From assembly GCA_016195565.1 (NCBI GenBank), contig JACPZK010000002.1, forward strand, positions 1-44,421: a stretch of 44,421 nt of DNA, written 5' to 3'. The DNA comes from Nitrospirota bacterium (GTDB lineage Bacteria > Nitrospirota > Thermodesulfovibrionia > Thermodesulfovibrionales > UBA1546). Every line of letters begins with the position of its first letter. The stretch's first letter is position 1. Below the pieces are notes generated by a model that worked only from the letters and a program-made list of their open reading frames with translations, was not told the origin of the DNA and did not search any database. Below, piece by piece: positions 6,835 through 16,149 of the stretch. The position numbers were made by a program, and so were the translations under genes.

Positions 6835-8271
6835 ATGGAAACATTCGGTCAATATATATTGCTTGAAAAGGTTGCCGCCGGCGGCATGGCTGAGCTGTTC
6901 AGGGCTAAGAAAATCGGCATAGAGGGCTTTGAACAGGTATTGGCTGTAAAGAGAATTCTGCCCCACCTTTCATCCGACGAGGAATTTGTAAATATGTTCA
7001 TAGCCGAGGCAAAACTTGTTGCGCAGCTTACGCATAAAAATATCGCGCAGATATATGACTTCGGCAGGATAGATCAGAATTATTTTATTTCAATGGAATA
7101 TATAAGGGGCAAAGACCTTAAGGCAATACTCAAAAAAGTAAGTTTGGAAAGGAGAAAGCTGCCTGCCGGTATTGCAGTATTCATAGCAAAAGAAGTTGCC
7201 GCAGCCCTTGGTTATGCGCACATTCAGAAAGACAGCGCAGGCAAGGACCTCAATATAATACACAGGGATATCAGCCCGCAGAATATTCTTGTTTCTTACG
7301 AGGGCGAGGTTAAGATTGTAGATTTCGGCATTGCAAAGGCAAGCGCCCATTCAAAAACAACAACCGGGATGCTTAAAGGAAAACTCTCTTACATGTCTCC
7401 TGAACAGGCATGGGGAAAGCCCGTTGACTACAGGTCAGACATTTTTTCGCTTGGTGTTGTGCTGTATGAAATGCTTACAGGCAGAAAGCTCTTTCAGGGA
7501 GATTCGGAGGTAGGCACGCTTGAAATGATCAGAAAGGCAAGGATTGAACCGCTGCCTTCCGCTGTTAATATGGACATGCCTTCGGGCCTTGAAGCTAAAG
7601 TTTTAAAAGCGCTGGCAAGGGAGGCGTCAGAGCGTTATCAAAATGCCTCTGATATGGAATTAGACCTCTGGGGTGCGTCGGTTAATGTTCTTGATGGCAA
7701 CCCTGTATTGACTCTTAAACAATATATGAATGATTTGTTCAGAAGCGAAATTGAATCTGAGCGCATGACTGAAAGGATTATCTCTATAAAGCTTGAAAAG
7801 GAACTGGCAGAGCAACAAGGGGGCCATAAAGAAGAAGGATTGACGCCTTCAAAAGAAGAAAGTTATGAGTCTGAAAAGCCAAAGACAGGGAAGAAGGAAC
7901 GGCCTGTTAAACCTGTCAGGGCCTCGATGCCAAGAAGATGGGGCAGCTGCATAATTTTTCTGGCGCTTGTTATTTCTATAATAGCCGGCGTATTTTTGTT
8001 CCCGTCTTATAAAAACAAGATTACTCCTTATGCGCTTGATGTTATTGCCAAGATAAAAAATATATACCAGAAGCAATTTGGAACTCCTACGGATAAGCCG
8101 GTTATTCAGGACAAGTCTTCGCGCGATATCACCATCACACTGAAAAGCGGCAGAAAACTTTTCTGGAGCAATTATTTTGAGGAAGGCGACAATTACTGCA
8201 CAAACGAATCTTACGGCAAGCTCTGTGTTCCCAAGGATGATGTTGTCTCAATTAAAGACGCAAAGAAGTAA
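6835..8271 (+). CDS. membrane-anchored Ser/Thr protein kinase
   Basis: Hanks-type kinase domain at about 7-280: Gly-loop VAAGGMAELF, catalytic Lys39 (LAVKR), Glu in AEAKLVAQL, catalytic loop HRDISPQN (143-150), DFG (163-165) and the APE-equivalent SPEQ. The HRDxSPQN form is the one frequent in myxobacterial-type kinases. A charged linker (320-368) leads to one membrane helix (about 371-390). An outer segment follows with a pair of Cys (455 and 464) in CTNESYGKLC, which could form a disulfide. The kinase domain is therefore cytoplasmic and the tail periplasmic, possibly sensory. No phosphatase gene is adjacent. Confidence 0.88.
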   Translation: METFGQYILLEKVAAGGMAELFRAKKIGIEGFEQVLAVKRILPHLSSDEEFVNMFIAEAKLVAQLTHKNIAQIYDFGRIDQNYFISMEYIRGKDLKAILKKVSLERRKLPAGIAVFIAKEVAAALGYAHIQKDSAGKDLNIIHRDISPQNILVSYEGEVKIVDFGIAKASAHSKTTTGMLKGKLSYMSPEQAWGKPVDYRSDIFSLGVVLYEMLTGRKLFQGDSEVGTLEMIRKARIEPLPSAVNMDMPSGLEAKVLKALAREASERYQNASDMELDLWGASVNVLDGNPVLTLKQYMNDLFRSEIESERMTERIISIKLEKELAEQQGGHKEEGLTPSKEESYESEKPKTGKKERPVKPVRASMPRRWGSCIIFLALVISIIAGVFLFPSYKNKITPYALDVIAKIKNIYQKQFGTPTDKPVIQDKSSRDITITLKSGRKLFWSNYFEEGDNYCTNESYGKLCVPKDDVVSIKDAKK

Positions 8272-8340
8272 AGTCTTCAATATACAGGGCATTCGATGCG
8301 CTGGAAAAATAGACGCGAAGATGTTAGAATCCTCAATCTT

Positions 8341-9045
8341 ATGTCATACAAGAGCATAAAGGACTGGCCCGAAGAAGAAAGACCAAGAGAAAGACTTCTC
8401 AGTCTTGGAGCAGCTAACCTGTCCGGCGCCCAGCTTCTCGCTATTATACTCAGGACAGGCGGCGGCGGAAAGAGCGCAATAGATCTCGCAATGGAGATGA
8501 TTGATTCTTTTAAGAGCATGAAAAACATGGAAAGTGCGTCAATAAAAGAACTTGCTTCCTTTAAAGGAATCGGCAATGCAAAAGCAGCACAGATTAAGGC
8601 GGCATTTGAATTAGGCAGAAGACTCTTTATGGAACGTGATGTTAAGGGCCCTGTGTTTTCTTCAAGCAATGATGTGTATTCTTATTATTATCCGCTTGTC
8701 AGAGACTTCAAAAAAGAAATTCTTTTTTGCGCTATGCTTGATGCAAAAAACAGGATATTCAGGGATTGCAGGATTTCCGAGGGGACGCTTACAAATTCTC
8801 TCATCCATCCGAGGGAGGCGTTTAAGAACGCAATAAAAGAATCGGCAGCATCTGTTATCTTTATACATAACCATCCAAGCGGAGACCCTGCGCCAAGCCG
8901 TGAGGACATAGCCATAACCGAGAGGCTTATGCAGACAGGTGAAATCGTAGGCATAAAGGTTCTGGACCATGTGATAATAGGGGACAGCAGGCACACAAGT
9001 CTTATGGATGATGGATATATGAAAAATACCAAGGGGAGGGTTTAA
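8341..9045 (+). CDS. radC: RadC/JAB-domain DNA repair-associated protein
   Basis: Starts SYKSIKDWPEEERPRERLL, the usual RadC N-terminus. It then has a helix-hairpin-helix segment (ELASFKGIGNAKAAQI) and the JAB1/MPN-type metal motif HNHPSGDPAPSREDI. The ORF is open from an ATG at 8296, which would add 15 residues, but family N-termini favour 8341. Neither start has a clear ribosome binding site. RadC is widely annotated for repair, but its biochemical role is unsettled. It is followed immediately by the IMP cyclohydrolase gene (the stop and start are adjacent). Confidence 0.9.
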   Translation: MSYKSIKDWPEEERPRERLLSLGAANLSGAQLLAIILRTGGGGKSAIDLAMEMIDSFKSMKNMESASIKELASFKGIGNAKAAQIKAAFELGRRLFMERDVKGPVFSSSNDVYSYYYPLVRDFKKEILFCAMLDAKNRIFRDCRISEGTLTNSLIHPREAFKNAIKESAASVIFIHNHPSGDPAPSREDIAITERLMQTGEIVGIKVLDHVIIGDSRHTSLMDDGYMKNTKGRV

Positions 9046-9648
9046 ATGCCGAAGATAAAGAGGGCAGTTGTAAGTGTGTCAAACAAAAAGGGGTTGGCTG
9101 AATTTACAAAGTCGCTTCATTCATTGGGTGTTGAGATACTGTCAACAGGAGGCACTGCAAAGGCGCTGCGGGATGCAGGCGTTCCTGTGAAAGACGTCTC
9201 TGATTACACGGGATTTCCTGAGATGCTTGACGGCAGGCTCAAAACGCTCCATCCGAAAATTCATGGCGGCCTTCTTTCAAGGAGGGACAACCCGAAGGAT
9301 ATGGAGGATATAAAAGAATACGGCATAGAGTTGATAGACATGGTTGTTGTAAATCTTTACCCCTTTGAAGAGACTGTGGCAAAACCTGATGTTACATTTG
9401 CAGAGGCAATAGAAAATATAGATATAGGCGGGCCCACAATGCTCCGTTCTGCATCAAAAAATTTTAAGGACGTTGCGGTAGTGACAGACTTTAACGACTA
9501 TGGCAGTATTATTAAGGAGATGAAAGAGCTTAAGGGAGACCTCAGTTACAGGATGCGGCTTGAACTTGCGAAAAAGGTCTTCAGGCTTACATCCAGGTAT
9601 GACAATGCAATCGCTGATTACTTAACGAAGGCAGGAGAAGGTAAATAA
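9046..9648 (+). CDS. purH: stand-alone IMP cyclohydrolase (N-terminal PurH domain only)
   Basis: 200 residues equal to the MGS-like N-terminal domain of Pur[58 protein letters not shown] and [17 protein letters not shown] are all present. It closes the purine ring (FAICAR to IMP). Full PurH has about 320 more residues carrying AICAR transformylase. Here the frame ends and purD starts 3 bp later, with no trace of the second domain in any frame. The transformylase must be encoded elsewhere, or a PurP-type enzyme is used. A split PurH is known in some Desulfovibrio-like bacteria. Confidence 0.93.
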   Translation: MPKIKRAVVSVSNKKGLAEFTKSLHSLGVEILSTGGTAKALRDAGVPVKDVSDYTGFPEMLDGRLKTLHPKIHGGLLSRRDNPKDMEDIKEYGIELIDMVVVNLYPFEETVAKPDVTFAEAIENIDIGGPTMLRSASKNFKDVAVVTDFNDYGSIIKEMKELKGDLSYRMRLELAKKVFRLTSRYDNAIADYLTKAGEGK

Positions 9649-9650
9649 CC

Positions 9651-10937
9651 ATGAAGGTTCTTGTTATCGGCGGCGGCGGGAGAGAGCATGCCATTGTCTG
9701 GAAGCTTGCTCAGAGCAGGCATATAGAAAAAATATTCTGCTGTCAGGGGAACGCGGGCATTTCGGAGCTGGCGGAATGCATAAGTTTTGATGACAACAAC
9801 TTTGATTCACTTGTTAATTTTGCCAGATACGAGGGAATTGACCTGACGATTGTAGGGCCTGAGGCGCCGTTATCAAGAGGCGTAGTTGATGTATTTGAGA
9901 AAAACGGCAGGAAGATAGTCGGGCCTAACATTAAGGCAGCACAGCTTGAGGGCAGCAAGGTTTTTGCGAAAGACCTTATGAGGCGATACGGGATACCAAC
10001 CGCAGAGTATAAGGCATTTACTTCCTATCTTCATGCAGAAGATTATGTGCGTATGAAAGGCGCTCCCATTGTCATCAAAGCAGACGGACTTGCAGCAGGG
10101 AAAGGCGTGATTGTAGCGGAAACCGTTGATGAGGCAATAGCAGGACTTAAACTTATAATGAAAGACCGGGCCTTTGGGGATGCAGGCAACAAAGTGCTTG
10201 TTGAAGAATGTATCCGGGGCGAAGAGGCGTCTTTTATGGCATTCACTGATGGAAAATCAATACTTCCGATGGTAAGCGCTCAGGACCATAAACGGATTTT
10301 TGACGGGGATAAGGGGCCTAATACCGGCGGTATGGGAGCATACAGCCCTGCTCCCGTGATTACACCTGAGCTTGAAGCAACAGTGATGGAAAAGGTAATG
10401 CGCCCGGTAATAAAGGGATTGCAGTCAGAGGGGATAAAATACAAAGGGATACTCTACGCAGGCCTTATGATAAAAGAAAATAAACCATACGCACTGGAGT
10501 TTAACTGCAGGCTTGGAGACCCTGAGACCCAGCCTGTTCTTGCAAGGCTTAAAACAGACCTTGTGGATATTGCCCTTGCTATAGCCGATGAAAAGCTATC
10601 AAGCGTCAATCTTGAATGGAGGCCTGAGCATTCAGTCTGTATTGTAATAGCGTCAAAGGGCTATCCCGGCGCATACGAAAAAGGCAGGGTCATAGAAGGG
10701 CTCAATGACGTCAAGAAAATGGAGGATGTCTTTGTTTTTCATTCAGGCACATCATTTAATGACAATAAAATTGTAACATCAGGCGGAAGGGTGCTCGGAG
10801 TAACAGCGCTCGGCAGGGACATAAGGGATGCAAAAAATAAGGCGTATAATGCCATAGAGAAGATTCATTTCAAGGGGATGTATTACAGAAGGGATATTGC
10901 CGACAGGGCAATAAAGAATTCTTTAAGTAAAAGTTGA
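9651..10937 (+). CDS. purD: phosphoribosylamine-glycine ligase
   Basis: ATP-grasp enzyme that makes GAR from phosphoribosylamine, glycine and ATP. The 428 residues match the family. The VLVIGGGGREHAIVWKL N-terminus, VGPEAPLSRGVVD, the ATP-grasp core KADGLAAGKGVIVA, GPNTGGMGAYSPAP and EFNCRLGDPETQPVL are intact. It forms one operon with the cyclohydrolase gene (2-bp gap) and probably purE (77-bp gap filled by an AT-rich repeat). Confidence 0.97.
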   Translation: MKVLVIGGGGREHAIVWKLAQSRHIEKIFCCQGNAGISELAECISFDDNNFDSLVNFARYEGIDLTIVGPEAPLSRGVVDVFEKNGRKIVGPNIKAAQLEGSKVFAKDLMRRYGIPTAEYKAFTSYLHAEDYVRMKGAPIVIKADGLAAGKGVIVAETVDEAIAGLKLIMKDRAFGDAGNKVLVEECIRGEEASFMAFTDGKSILPMVSAQDHKRIFDGDKGPNTGGMGAYSPAPVITPELEATVMEKVMRPVIKGLQSEGIKYKGILYAGLMIKENKPYALEFNCRLGDPETQPVLARLKTDLVDIALAIADEKLSSVNLEWRPEHSVCIVIASKGYPGAYEKGRVIEGLNDVKKMEDVFVFHSGTSFNDNKIVTSGGRVLGVTALGRDIRDAKNKAYNAIEKIHFKGMYYRRDIADRAIKNSLSKS

Positions 10938-10996
10938 AAGTTAAGAGTTTCAGAAAAAAATAAACTTTTAACTTTTCACTTTTAATTTTTAACTCT
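10925..10996. repeat. AT-rich inverted repeat between purD and purE
   Basis: Arms AAAAGTTGAAAGTTAAGAGTT and AACTTTTAACTTTTCACTTTT-like flank an A-rich centre. It is the same family as at 1367-1456 and 37708-37781. It overlaps the end of purD. Confidence 0.65.
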
Positions 10997-11014
10997 GTAT
11001 TTAGGAGGTTATAT

Positions 11015-11509
11015 ATGAAACCAAAGGTTCTGATATTAATGGGAAGCGATTCTGATTTGCCGGTTATGGAGGAAACAGAAAAGATATTTAAAGCATTCGG
11101 AATCTCCTTTGAAACAACAATAGCGTCAGCGCATCGTTCACCTGAGAGGGCGGTAAAGCTTGCAAAGGGCGCAGAGAAAAAGGGGTTTGAAGTAATCATT
11201 GCAGGCGCAGGCGCGGCAGCGCACCTTGCCGGAGTTATTGCAGCGCACACAATACTTCCTGTGATAGGCGTCCCCATTAATTCGTCTCCTCTCCAGGGCT
11301 TTGATGCCCTCTTTTCTACAGTGCAGATGCCGCCGGGAATCCCTGTCGCAACGATGGCTGTTGGGACGGCCGGCGCAAAGAATGCGGCAATCTTTGCCGC
11401 AGAGATTATCGGAAGAAAGGATGCAAAGATTGCAAGGCAATTGAAAGAGCATAAAAAAAGGCTTGAAGAGGAAGTGGAGAGGAAGGCAAAAGCGCTTAGG
11501 AGAAAGTAA
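11015..11509 (+). CDS. purE: 5-(carboxyamino)imidazole ribonucleotide mutase, class I PurE
   Basis: 164 residues. It has the class I fingerprints VLILMGSDSDLPVM, IASAHRSPERAVKLA, AGAGAAAHLAGVIAAHT, GVPINSSPLQGFDALFSTVQMPPGIPVATM and the C-terminal NAAIFAAEII. It converts N5-CAIR to CAIR, and the conserved SAHRSP His is the general acid/base of the family. A strong TAGGAGG lies 6 bases before the ATG. The stop overlaps the next start by one base. No purK is next to it. Confidence 0.96.
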   Translation: MKPKVLILMGSDSDLPVMEETEKIFKAFGISFETTIASAHRSPERAVKLAKGAEKKGFEVIIAGAGAAAHLAGVIAAHTILPVIGVPINSSPLQGFDALFSTVQMPPGIPVATMAVGTAGAKNAAIFAAEIIGRKDAKIARQLKEHKKRLEEEVERKAKALRRK

Positions 11510-12354
11510 TGCGGGTTCATCTGGACTGTTACCCGTGTTTCCTCAGGCAGACTATTATTGCGGCAAGGCTCGGGACAAAAGACAATGAAAAAAGAGAATA
11601 TGTTGTCAAAAAAATAGCGGCTGCTATCGGAGAAGTTGACACTTCAAAGACCCCTGCCCATGCAACCACCTTTCTCCACAGAGAAATACGGGATCTTCTG
11701 GGAAGAGATCCGTTTAAAGGCATAAAAGCAGAATACAATCAGATTGCTTTAACCCTCTACCCTTTTTTAAAAAAACGTGTTGAGGAGAGCCCGGATCCCT
11801 TGTGGACTGCATCACGCCTTGCAATTGCCGGCAATATTATTGACTTTGGCATATTCACTTCCGTGGACATCGAAGGGACAGCAGAGAGGGCATTAAGAGG
11901 TCCAATAACAGTTGATGATTATCCGGCGTTTAAGGATGAAATCAAAAAACATGACAAAATCCTCTATCTGCTTGACAATGCAGGCGAGATAGTCTTTGAC
12001 AGGATTCTCATAGAGGCCCTTGTTTCTCACGGCAAAAAAGTAACCGCAGTTGTAAAAGGTTCGGATATTATAAACGATTCAACCATGCAGGATGCACGTG
12101 AAACGCATATGACAGAAACCTGCCATGTCATAGACAATGGTTCTGACGCCGTAGGAACAATACTGGAATGGACGTCAGAAAAATTCCAGAGCGATTTCGC
12201 AAACGCCTCCCTTATTATCAGCAAAGGACAGGGGAATTTTGAGACGTTAATGGGGTCTCAAAAAAGAATATTCTTCCTCTTTCAGTCCAAATGCGATGCA
12301 GTTTCAAAAGAACTGGGACTTTCTAAGGGGTCTATGCTTTTAAAAAAATTCTGA
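11509..12354 (+). CDS. DUF89 (ARMT1-like) metal-dependent protein
   Basis: 281 residues. It begins with CYPCFLRQTI (Cys at 8 and 11), followed by a helical region and the conserved acidic site LYLLDNAGEIVFDRILIE (about 154-171). Later segments are TAVVKGSDIINDSTMQDA and LIISKGQGNFETL. This is the DUF89 pattern; characterised members are metal-dependent phosphatases with house-cleaning roles. It is translationally coupled to purE (TAATG), so a role in clearing damaged sugar-phosphate or nucleotide intermediates is possible but inferred. Confidence 0.85.
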   Translation: MRVHLDCYPCFLRQTIIAARLGTKDNEKREYVVKKIAAAIGEVDTSKTPAHATTFLHREIRDLLGRDPFKGIKAEYNQIALTLYPFLKKRVEESPDPLWTASRLAIAGNIIDFGIFTSVDIEGTAERALRGPITVDDYPAFKDEIKKHDKILYLLDNAGEIVFDRILIEALVSHGKKVTAVVKGSDIINDSTMQDARETHMTETCHVIDNGSDAVGTILEWTSEKFQSDFANASLIISKGQGNFETLMGSQKRIFFLFQSKCDAVSKELGLSKGSMLLKKF

Positions 12355-12386
12355 CCTGCCTGTATAGCTGGAAAAGTTAGATAGGT

Positions 12387-12719
12387 CTATCTTCTTCCGC
12401 CGGGCCTTCTTTCCCTGCTGAATCCACCTCTTTCTCTTGAGGGGCCGCCGCGGCTGCCGCGATCCCTTTCGCCCTGTGGCTTTGCTTCGTTGACCACAAT
12501 GTTCCTATCCAGGAAACTGCTGTTGTTCAGCAGTTCTATTGCCTTCTGTGCCTCTTCGTCTGAGCTCATCTCAACGAAACCAAAACCTCTTGGCCTGCCT
12601 GTAGCGGCATCCGTTATCAGCTTTGTGGATGCAACTGTTCCTGCCTTTGAAAACAGTTCTCTCAGGTCATCTTCCGACGCCTGAAACGAGATATTCCCTA
12701 CATAAAGTCTATTACCCAT
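12387..12719 (-). CDS. RRM-domain RNA-binding protein with RGG-rich tail
   Basis: 110 residues: one RNA recognition motif with RNP2 LYVGNI (4-9) and RNP1 RGFGFVEM (about 44-51), then an Arg/Gly-rich tail from about residue 82. It is a typical bacterial (cyanobacterial/deltaproteobacterial-like) small RRM protein binding single-stranded RNA. A GGAGGA site precedes the ATG. Just upstream its leader contains a hairpin plus T run that could act as an attenuator. It is convergent with the DUF89 gene. Confidence 0.93.
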   Translation of the reverse strand: MGNRLYVGNISFQASEDDLRELFSKAGTVASTKLITDAATGRPRGFGFVEMSSDEEAQKAIELLNNSSFLDRNIVVNEAKPQGERDRGSRGGPSRERGGFSRERRPGGRR

Positions 12720-12728
12720 GCTTCCTCC

Positions 12729-12760
12729 AAAAAATAAAATCCCAGAGCTGATGCCCTGGG
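12729..12760 (-). promoter_or_regulatory. terminator-like hairpin in the leader of the RRM gene
   Basis: On the minus strand CCCAGGGC-ATCA-GCTCTGGG (12760-12741) is followed by ATTTTATTTTTT and then directly by the GGAGGA ribosome binding site. A terminator placed this close to a ribosome binding site suggests attenuation or antitermination, for example temperature-dependent. No promoter upstream was identified with confidence. Confidence 0.55.
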
Positions 12761-13058
12761 TGATGCTTGTATATTACCTGACTCAATATCATATAATAAC
12801 GGAATATGGCTAAACTAAATATGCCAGTAATTGCAATCTTTGTCAAGAGAAAATTATAATGCGGCCCTTTTAGTCTATAAGACAAGCATTGCCTCCATGA
12901 TTACTCCTGTGGATACCTATCCATCTGAGCTTTATAAGCCAGCCGATTGATTCCCGACAAGCGGGAATGACTAAAATTCAAAACCGGAATCACTCTTTTC
13001 AATACCCTGCGGTCTCTGCCGCGGGTTCTTCACTGTATCCAGCCCCTCAGAGATCCTA
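12761..13058. other. intergenic region with one half-copy of a palindromic repeat
   Basis: Nearly 300 bases without a credible gene. It holds TTCCCGACAAGCGGGAATGA at 12951-12970, a half copy of the GTCATTCC repeat. I see no RNA gene or other feature. Confidence 0.5.
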
Positions 13059-13259
13059 CTAATATTTATCTGCATATTCTTTGTAGAAGGCACACTCCTT
13101 TCTGCAGAACAATATCTTTTCTCCAAGGGTTGTCATCACGTATTTGCCCCTATCACACTTTGTCCCTGTGACCTTCCAGCATTTAAGCCCCCCATCCGGA
13201 TAGGCAGGACATTTTTTATAGGTATCCTCCAGACAATTCTTAAATTCCCAGCAGTTCAT
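13059..13259 (-). CDS. small two-CW-type Cys-rich protein
   Basis: 66 residues with paired Cys-Trp motifs: NCWEFKNC at the start and LKCWKVTGTKC in the middle, plus two further Cys in LFCRKECAFY. The pattern NCWEFKxC...CPAYP...CWxVxGTxC is often found as a small protein or tail near chemoreceptors and sensor proteins, and may bind metal or a redox cofactor. It begins 15 bp after the stop of the NIT-domain receptor on the same strand, so it is probably cotranscribed and may work with it. Its function is not established. Confidence 0.75.
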   Translation of the reverse strand: MNCWEFKNCLEDTYKKCPAYPDGGLKCWKVTGTKCDRGKYVMTTLGEKILFCRKECAFYKEYADKY

Positions 13260-13274
13260 AGTTTCACCTCCTTC

Positions 13275-15773
13275 TCAACTCCTGAATCTGTTAATCTCGC
13301 CATCTAAAGTTCCTACCGAGTCTCCAAGTAAAGAAGATTCCTTTGTCATTTCTTTGGCAAGCCCGAGGTTATCCTTTGCAATGTCTGTTATAGCCTCTAT
13401 GCGTTTGGTTATGGCTTTGCTTCCTGCCTTCATGTCCTCCATTGCTTTTTTTATCCGGCTTACCCGTGAGAGTATGTCCTCTCCTGACCTTGTAATAAGG
13501 TCTGCGCCCTTAGACTGCTCTGAGGTGGAATTCTTAAGCCCTTGCGCAATCTCTTTTGCTTTTTCTATGCCTGCGAGTATCATCTCACTGCCGGAGCGCT
13601 GCTGTTCCGATGCATTTAGTATCTCTTCCATTCTTGAGGATATACCTTCAATTGATGAATTTATTTCCTTTATTGCCTTTGCCTGTTCCGTGGTCGCTTT
13701 TTCTATAAAGGCAGTTTGAGAGGCTGATGCTGTGGAAGTTTCAAGGATGCCGTTAAATACAACACCGACATCTGTTATTAATTCCAGCCCCTGCTCTATC
13801 AGGGTCACAGTCTTTTTCTCTGCAGTTGCAACATTGTTTATAGACCCTTTAACCTCTTCTATTATAGCTGTGATTTCCTTCGTGTTCTTTGCAGTGCGCT
13901 CTGCAAGCCTTCCTATCTCGTCAGCAACAACGCCAAAGCCCTTGCCGTGCTCTCCTGCCTGAGCGGACAGGATTGCTGCATTAAGGGCCAGCAGCTTTGT
14001 CTCATCAGCAACCTCGGCTATAACCTGCGCAATTTCATCTATCTTTTCAGATGATTTTCTCATGCCTTTAACAATCTTGGCTGTGTCATCAGCGGAATCC
14101 TTTATCTCGTTTATGCTTTTTACAGACTCATGGATGGAGCTTATCCCCTTCTCGCGTATGGTTGAAGTAACTTCTTTCGCAAGAAGTGAAGACTGTTTCG
14201 CGGAGTCCCTGACCTCATTAACGCTTGCAGTAATCTGTGTGGCAGATACCAGCGTATTGCTGACTGATTTTCTTGAATGCTCTATGTTTTCATTTATCGC
14301 CTTGATTGAGGCGAAACTCTCCTCTATGGAAGATGAAGTCTCATCTATGAATGAGGCAAAGGATGAAGTGTTTTCAGCCACTTCTTTTACGGACGCCTTC
14401 ATCTCAAGGAGTGTTGTTAATGTTCCTTCTGCGGATTCATGCAGATGTTTAACAGCCTCGGTAATCTCTCCGGTGGTAGTGTTTATCTCAAGGACAGAGG
14501 TGGTTATCTCGGCTGAGTCAACAACCTGCTTTTCTGACCCCTCCGTTAATTTGTTCATTCCTGTAACAAAGCCGCTTACGGAGAGCTTCACTTTTTTCAT
14601 AGAATCCCTGACATGATGTATTAACTCTACAAGCCCTTTCCGCATGGCCTCTATGGAGCCTACAAGTTGGCCCATCTCGTCCTTTGACGGTGTTGTGACT
14701 ATACGGGTCAGGTCTCCCTTGGAAATCTCGGTCGTAACTGAAAGGACAGCCTCTATAGGCTTTGTAATATTGCGAATGACAACATACGCAAGGATAACTG
14801 CAGCCAATATGGCTATAATACTCAGCGCTATATAAAACACAAACGTTTTTTGAGCCTGTGCGTGTATCTCTTCAGCTTTTTTTTCCAAATCGATGTTAAG
14901 CTTATCCTCAACCTCCCTTAAGAGCTTTATCTGGCCTGTCTTCATCTTAAACCAGTATGCAGGATCTATCCCGAACTTGCCTGCGCTTGCCTTTTCAAAG
15001 GCAAGGCCCCTCATCCTTTCCACCTCATCCACAAACTGCCCCTGAAGTTTACTTTTATAAAAATCCCTCTGGTCAGACGCGGCAAGGGATAAAAAGACAT
15101 TAAGGTATATCTCCTGCGCTGTTACAACAGAGGTAAACCTTTTAAACATCCCCGGCCCGAAGTTGTCCATTGCAAATGTATTGCTGAGTGTGGCCCGCTC
15201 AATCCCGCTATTTTCCTTGTCCCAGAGAAAGTTTACATAGGCTGTAGCCATTGTCGACAGCTCGGCATTCCCGCTTATCTTCGTCATAAAAGAGACGGCT
15301 TCCAGAAACTGGCTAATCATGTTTGTATAATAGCCTATTATCTCACCCGCCCCTGCTGTCATGCTGCTTGCCGAACTTCTTTTGGTTTTTATCTCATCCA
15401 GACTGCTGATTGCGTTGTCAACCGCTTTTTTAAACTCTGGACCGAACCTCTCTGCCTTGAATCCATGCAGAAATGTCTGGAGTTCAGATATTTTTTTATC
15501 TGTCTCAAAACGTTGTTCAGAGAGTTCAGTAACAAATGCAGCCCCTTTACTGCCTATAAATAGAGCTGTGGATCCCCTCTCGCGCTGCAATTCATGCACA
15601 AGGTTGCTTATCTTGACTGAAAGGCGGGTAAGATTTTTCAGGTCATTCATTGCATCTGCCTGCACTGTCTTCTCCCACATCCCGTTGAGAGAGAAATAGA
15701 GTAAACATCCTATCGGAAGGATAAGCATCAGGATAAGCTTGTTTCTTATTTTCAGTCTATTTATGAAATTCAT
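13275..15773 (-). CDS. methyl-accepting receptor with NIT (nitrate/nitrite-sensing) domain
   Basis: 832 residues. The layout is TM1 (about 13-30), a periplasmic NIT domain beginning [15 protein letters not shown] (about 55-300), TM2 (about 313-335), HAMP (about 336-390) and a long signalling coiled coil. The hairpin tip is [20 protein letters not shown] then [19 protein letters not shown] domains in known receptors respond to nitrate or nitrite. No che genes are nearby, so it could feed chemotaxis or another output. It is divergent from the molybdoenzyme operon, whose substrate might be what it senses; that is inference from position. Confidence 0.9.
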   Translation of the reverse strand: MNFINRLKIRNKLILMLILPIGCLLYFSLNGMWEKTVQADAMNDLKNLTRLSVKISNLVHELQRERGSTALFIGSKGAAFVTELSEQRFETDKKISELQTFLHGFKAERFGPEFKKAVDNAISSLDEIKTKRSSASSMTAGAGEIIGYYTNMISQFLEAVSFMTKISGNAELSTMATAYVNFLWDKENSGIERATLSNTFAMDNFGPGMFKRFTSVVTAQEIYLNVFLSLAASDQRDFYKSKLQGQFVDEVERMRGLAFEKASAGKFGIDPAYWFKMKTGQIKLLREVEDKLNIDLEKKAEEIHAQAQKTFVFYIALSIIAILAAVILAYVVIRNITKPIEAVLSVTTEISKGDLTRIVTTPSKDEMGQLVGSIEAMRKGLVELIHHVRDSMKKVKLSVSGFVTGMNKLTEGSEKQVVDSAEITTSVLEINTTTGEITEAVKHLHESAEGTLTTLLEMKASVKEVAENTSSFASFIDETSSSIEESFASIKAINENIEHSRKSVSNTLVSATQITASVNEVRDSAKQSSLLAKEVTSTIREKGISSIHESVKSINEIKDSADDTAKIVKGMRKSSEKIDEIAQVIAEVADETKLLALNAAILSAQAGEHGKGFGVVADEIGRLAERTAKNTKEITAIIEEVKGSINNVATAEKKTVTLIEQGLELITDVGVVFNGILETSTASASQTAFIEKATTEQAKAIKEINSSIEGISSRMEEILNASEQQRSGSEMILAGIEKAKEIAQGLKNSTSEQSKGADLITRSGEDILSRVSRIKKAMEDMKAGSKAITKRIEAITDIAKDNLGLAKEMTKESSLLGDSVGTLDGEINRFRS

Positions 15774-16149
15774 AACACTCGCCTATAGGCTTTTGTCTCA
15801 AAAACTGATAACCACGCATCTCTTTACCTTTCAACCGATACCAAAGCAGAGCCTCTGAAAGAACACCCTGCTTCCTGAGTTTTCTTGCACGTTGTTTTAA
15901 TCCTGGATTGTAATAAACAGCCGTGCTTTAAATATTATAAAATCTTTATATATTATAAGACCTTTATATATACTTGTAAATATAGCAGAATATAAAAATA
16001 ATATGCAACGGCTAAGAAGGGCATCTCTGAGTTGGTTCGCTGTATTATATTAAGGTTCTTTATTGCAATTATTTATAGTTGCACATCGGGATAAAATACT
16101 ATAAGCTACAGCATTGGCAGCAATTTTATTTTTTGAAAGGAGGAGGTTT
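15774..16149. other. AT-rich divergent intergenic region upstream of the molybdoenzyme operon
   Basis: 376 bases between the divergent receptor gene and the cytochrome gene. The middle (about 15920-16010) is very AT-rich, with repeated TATATATTATAA-like tracts, so it probably carries promoters for both directions. I cannot pick out one clear -35/-10 pair. The GAAAGGAGGAGG ribosome binding site of the cytochrome ends the region. Confidence 0.5.

Noticed and set aside
13354-15699. Long Ser-rich plus-strand ORFs opposite the receptor gene
   Set aside because: Mirror frames of a coiled-coil coding sequence; no ribosome binding sites and no known domain.
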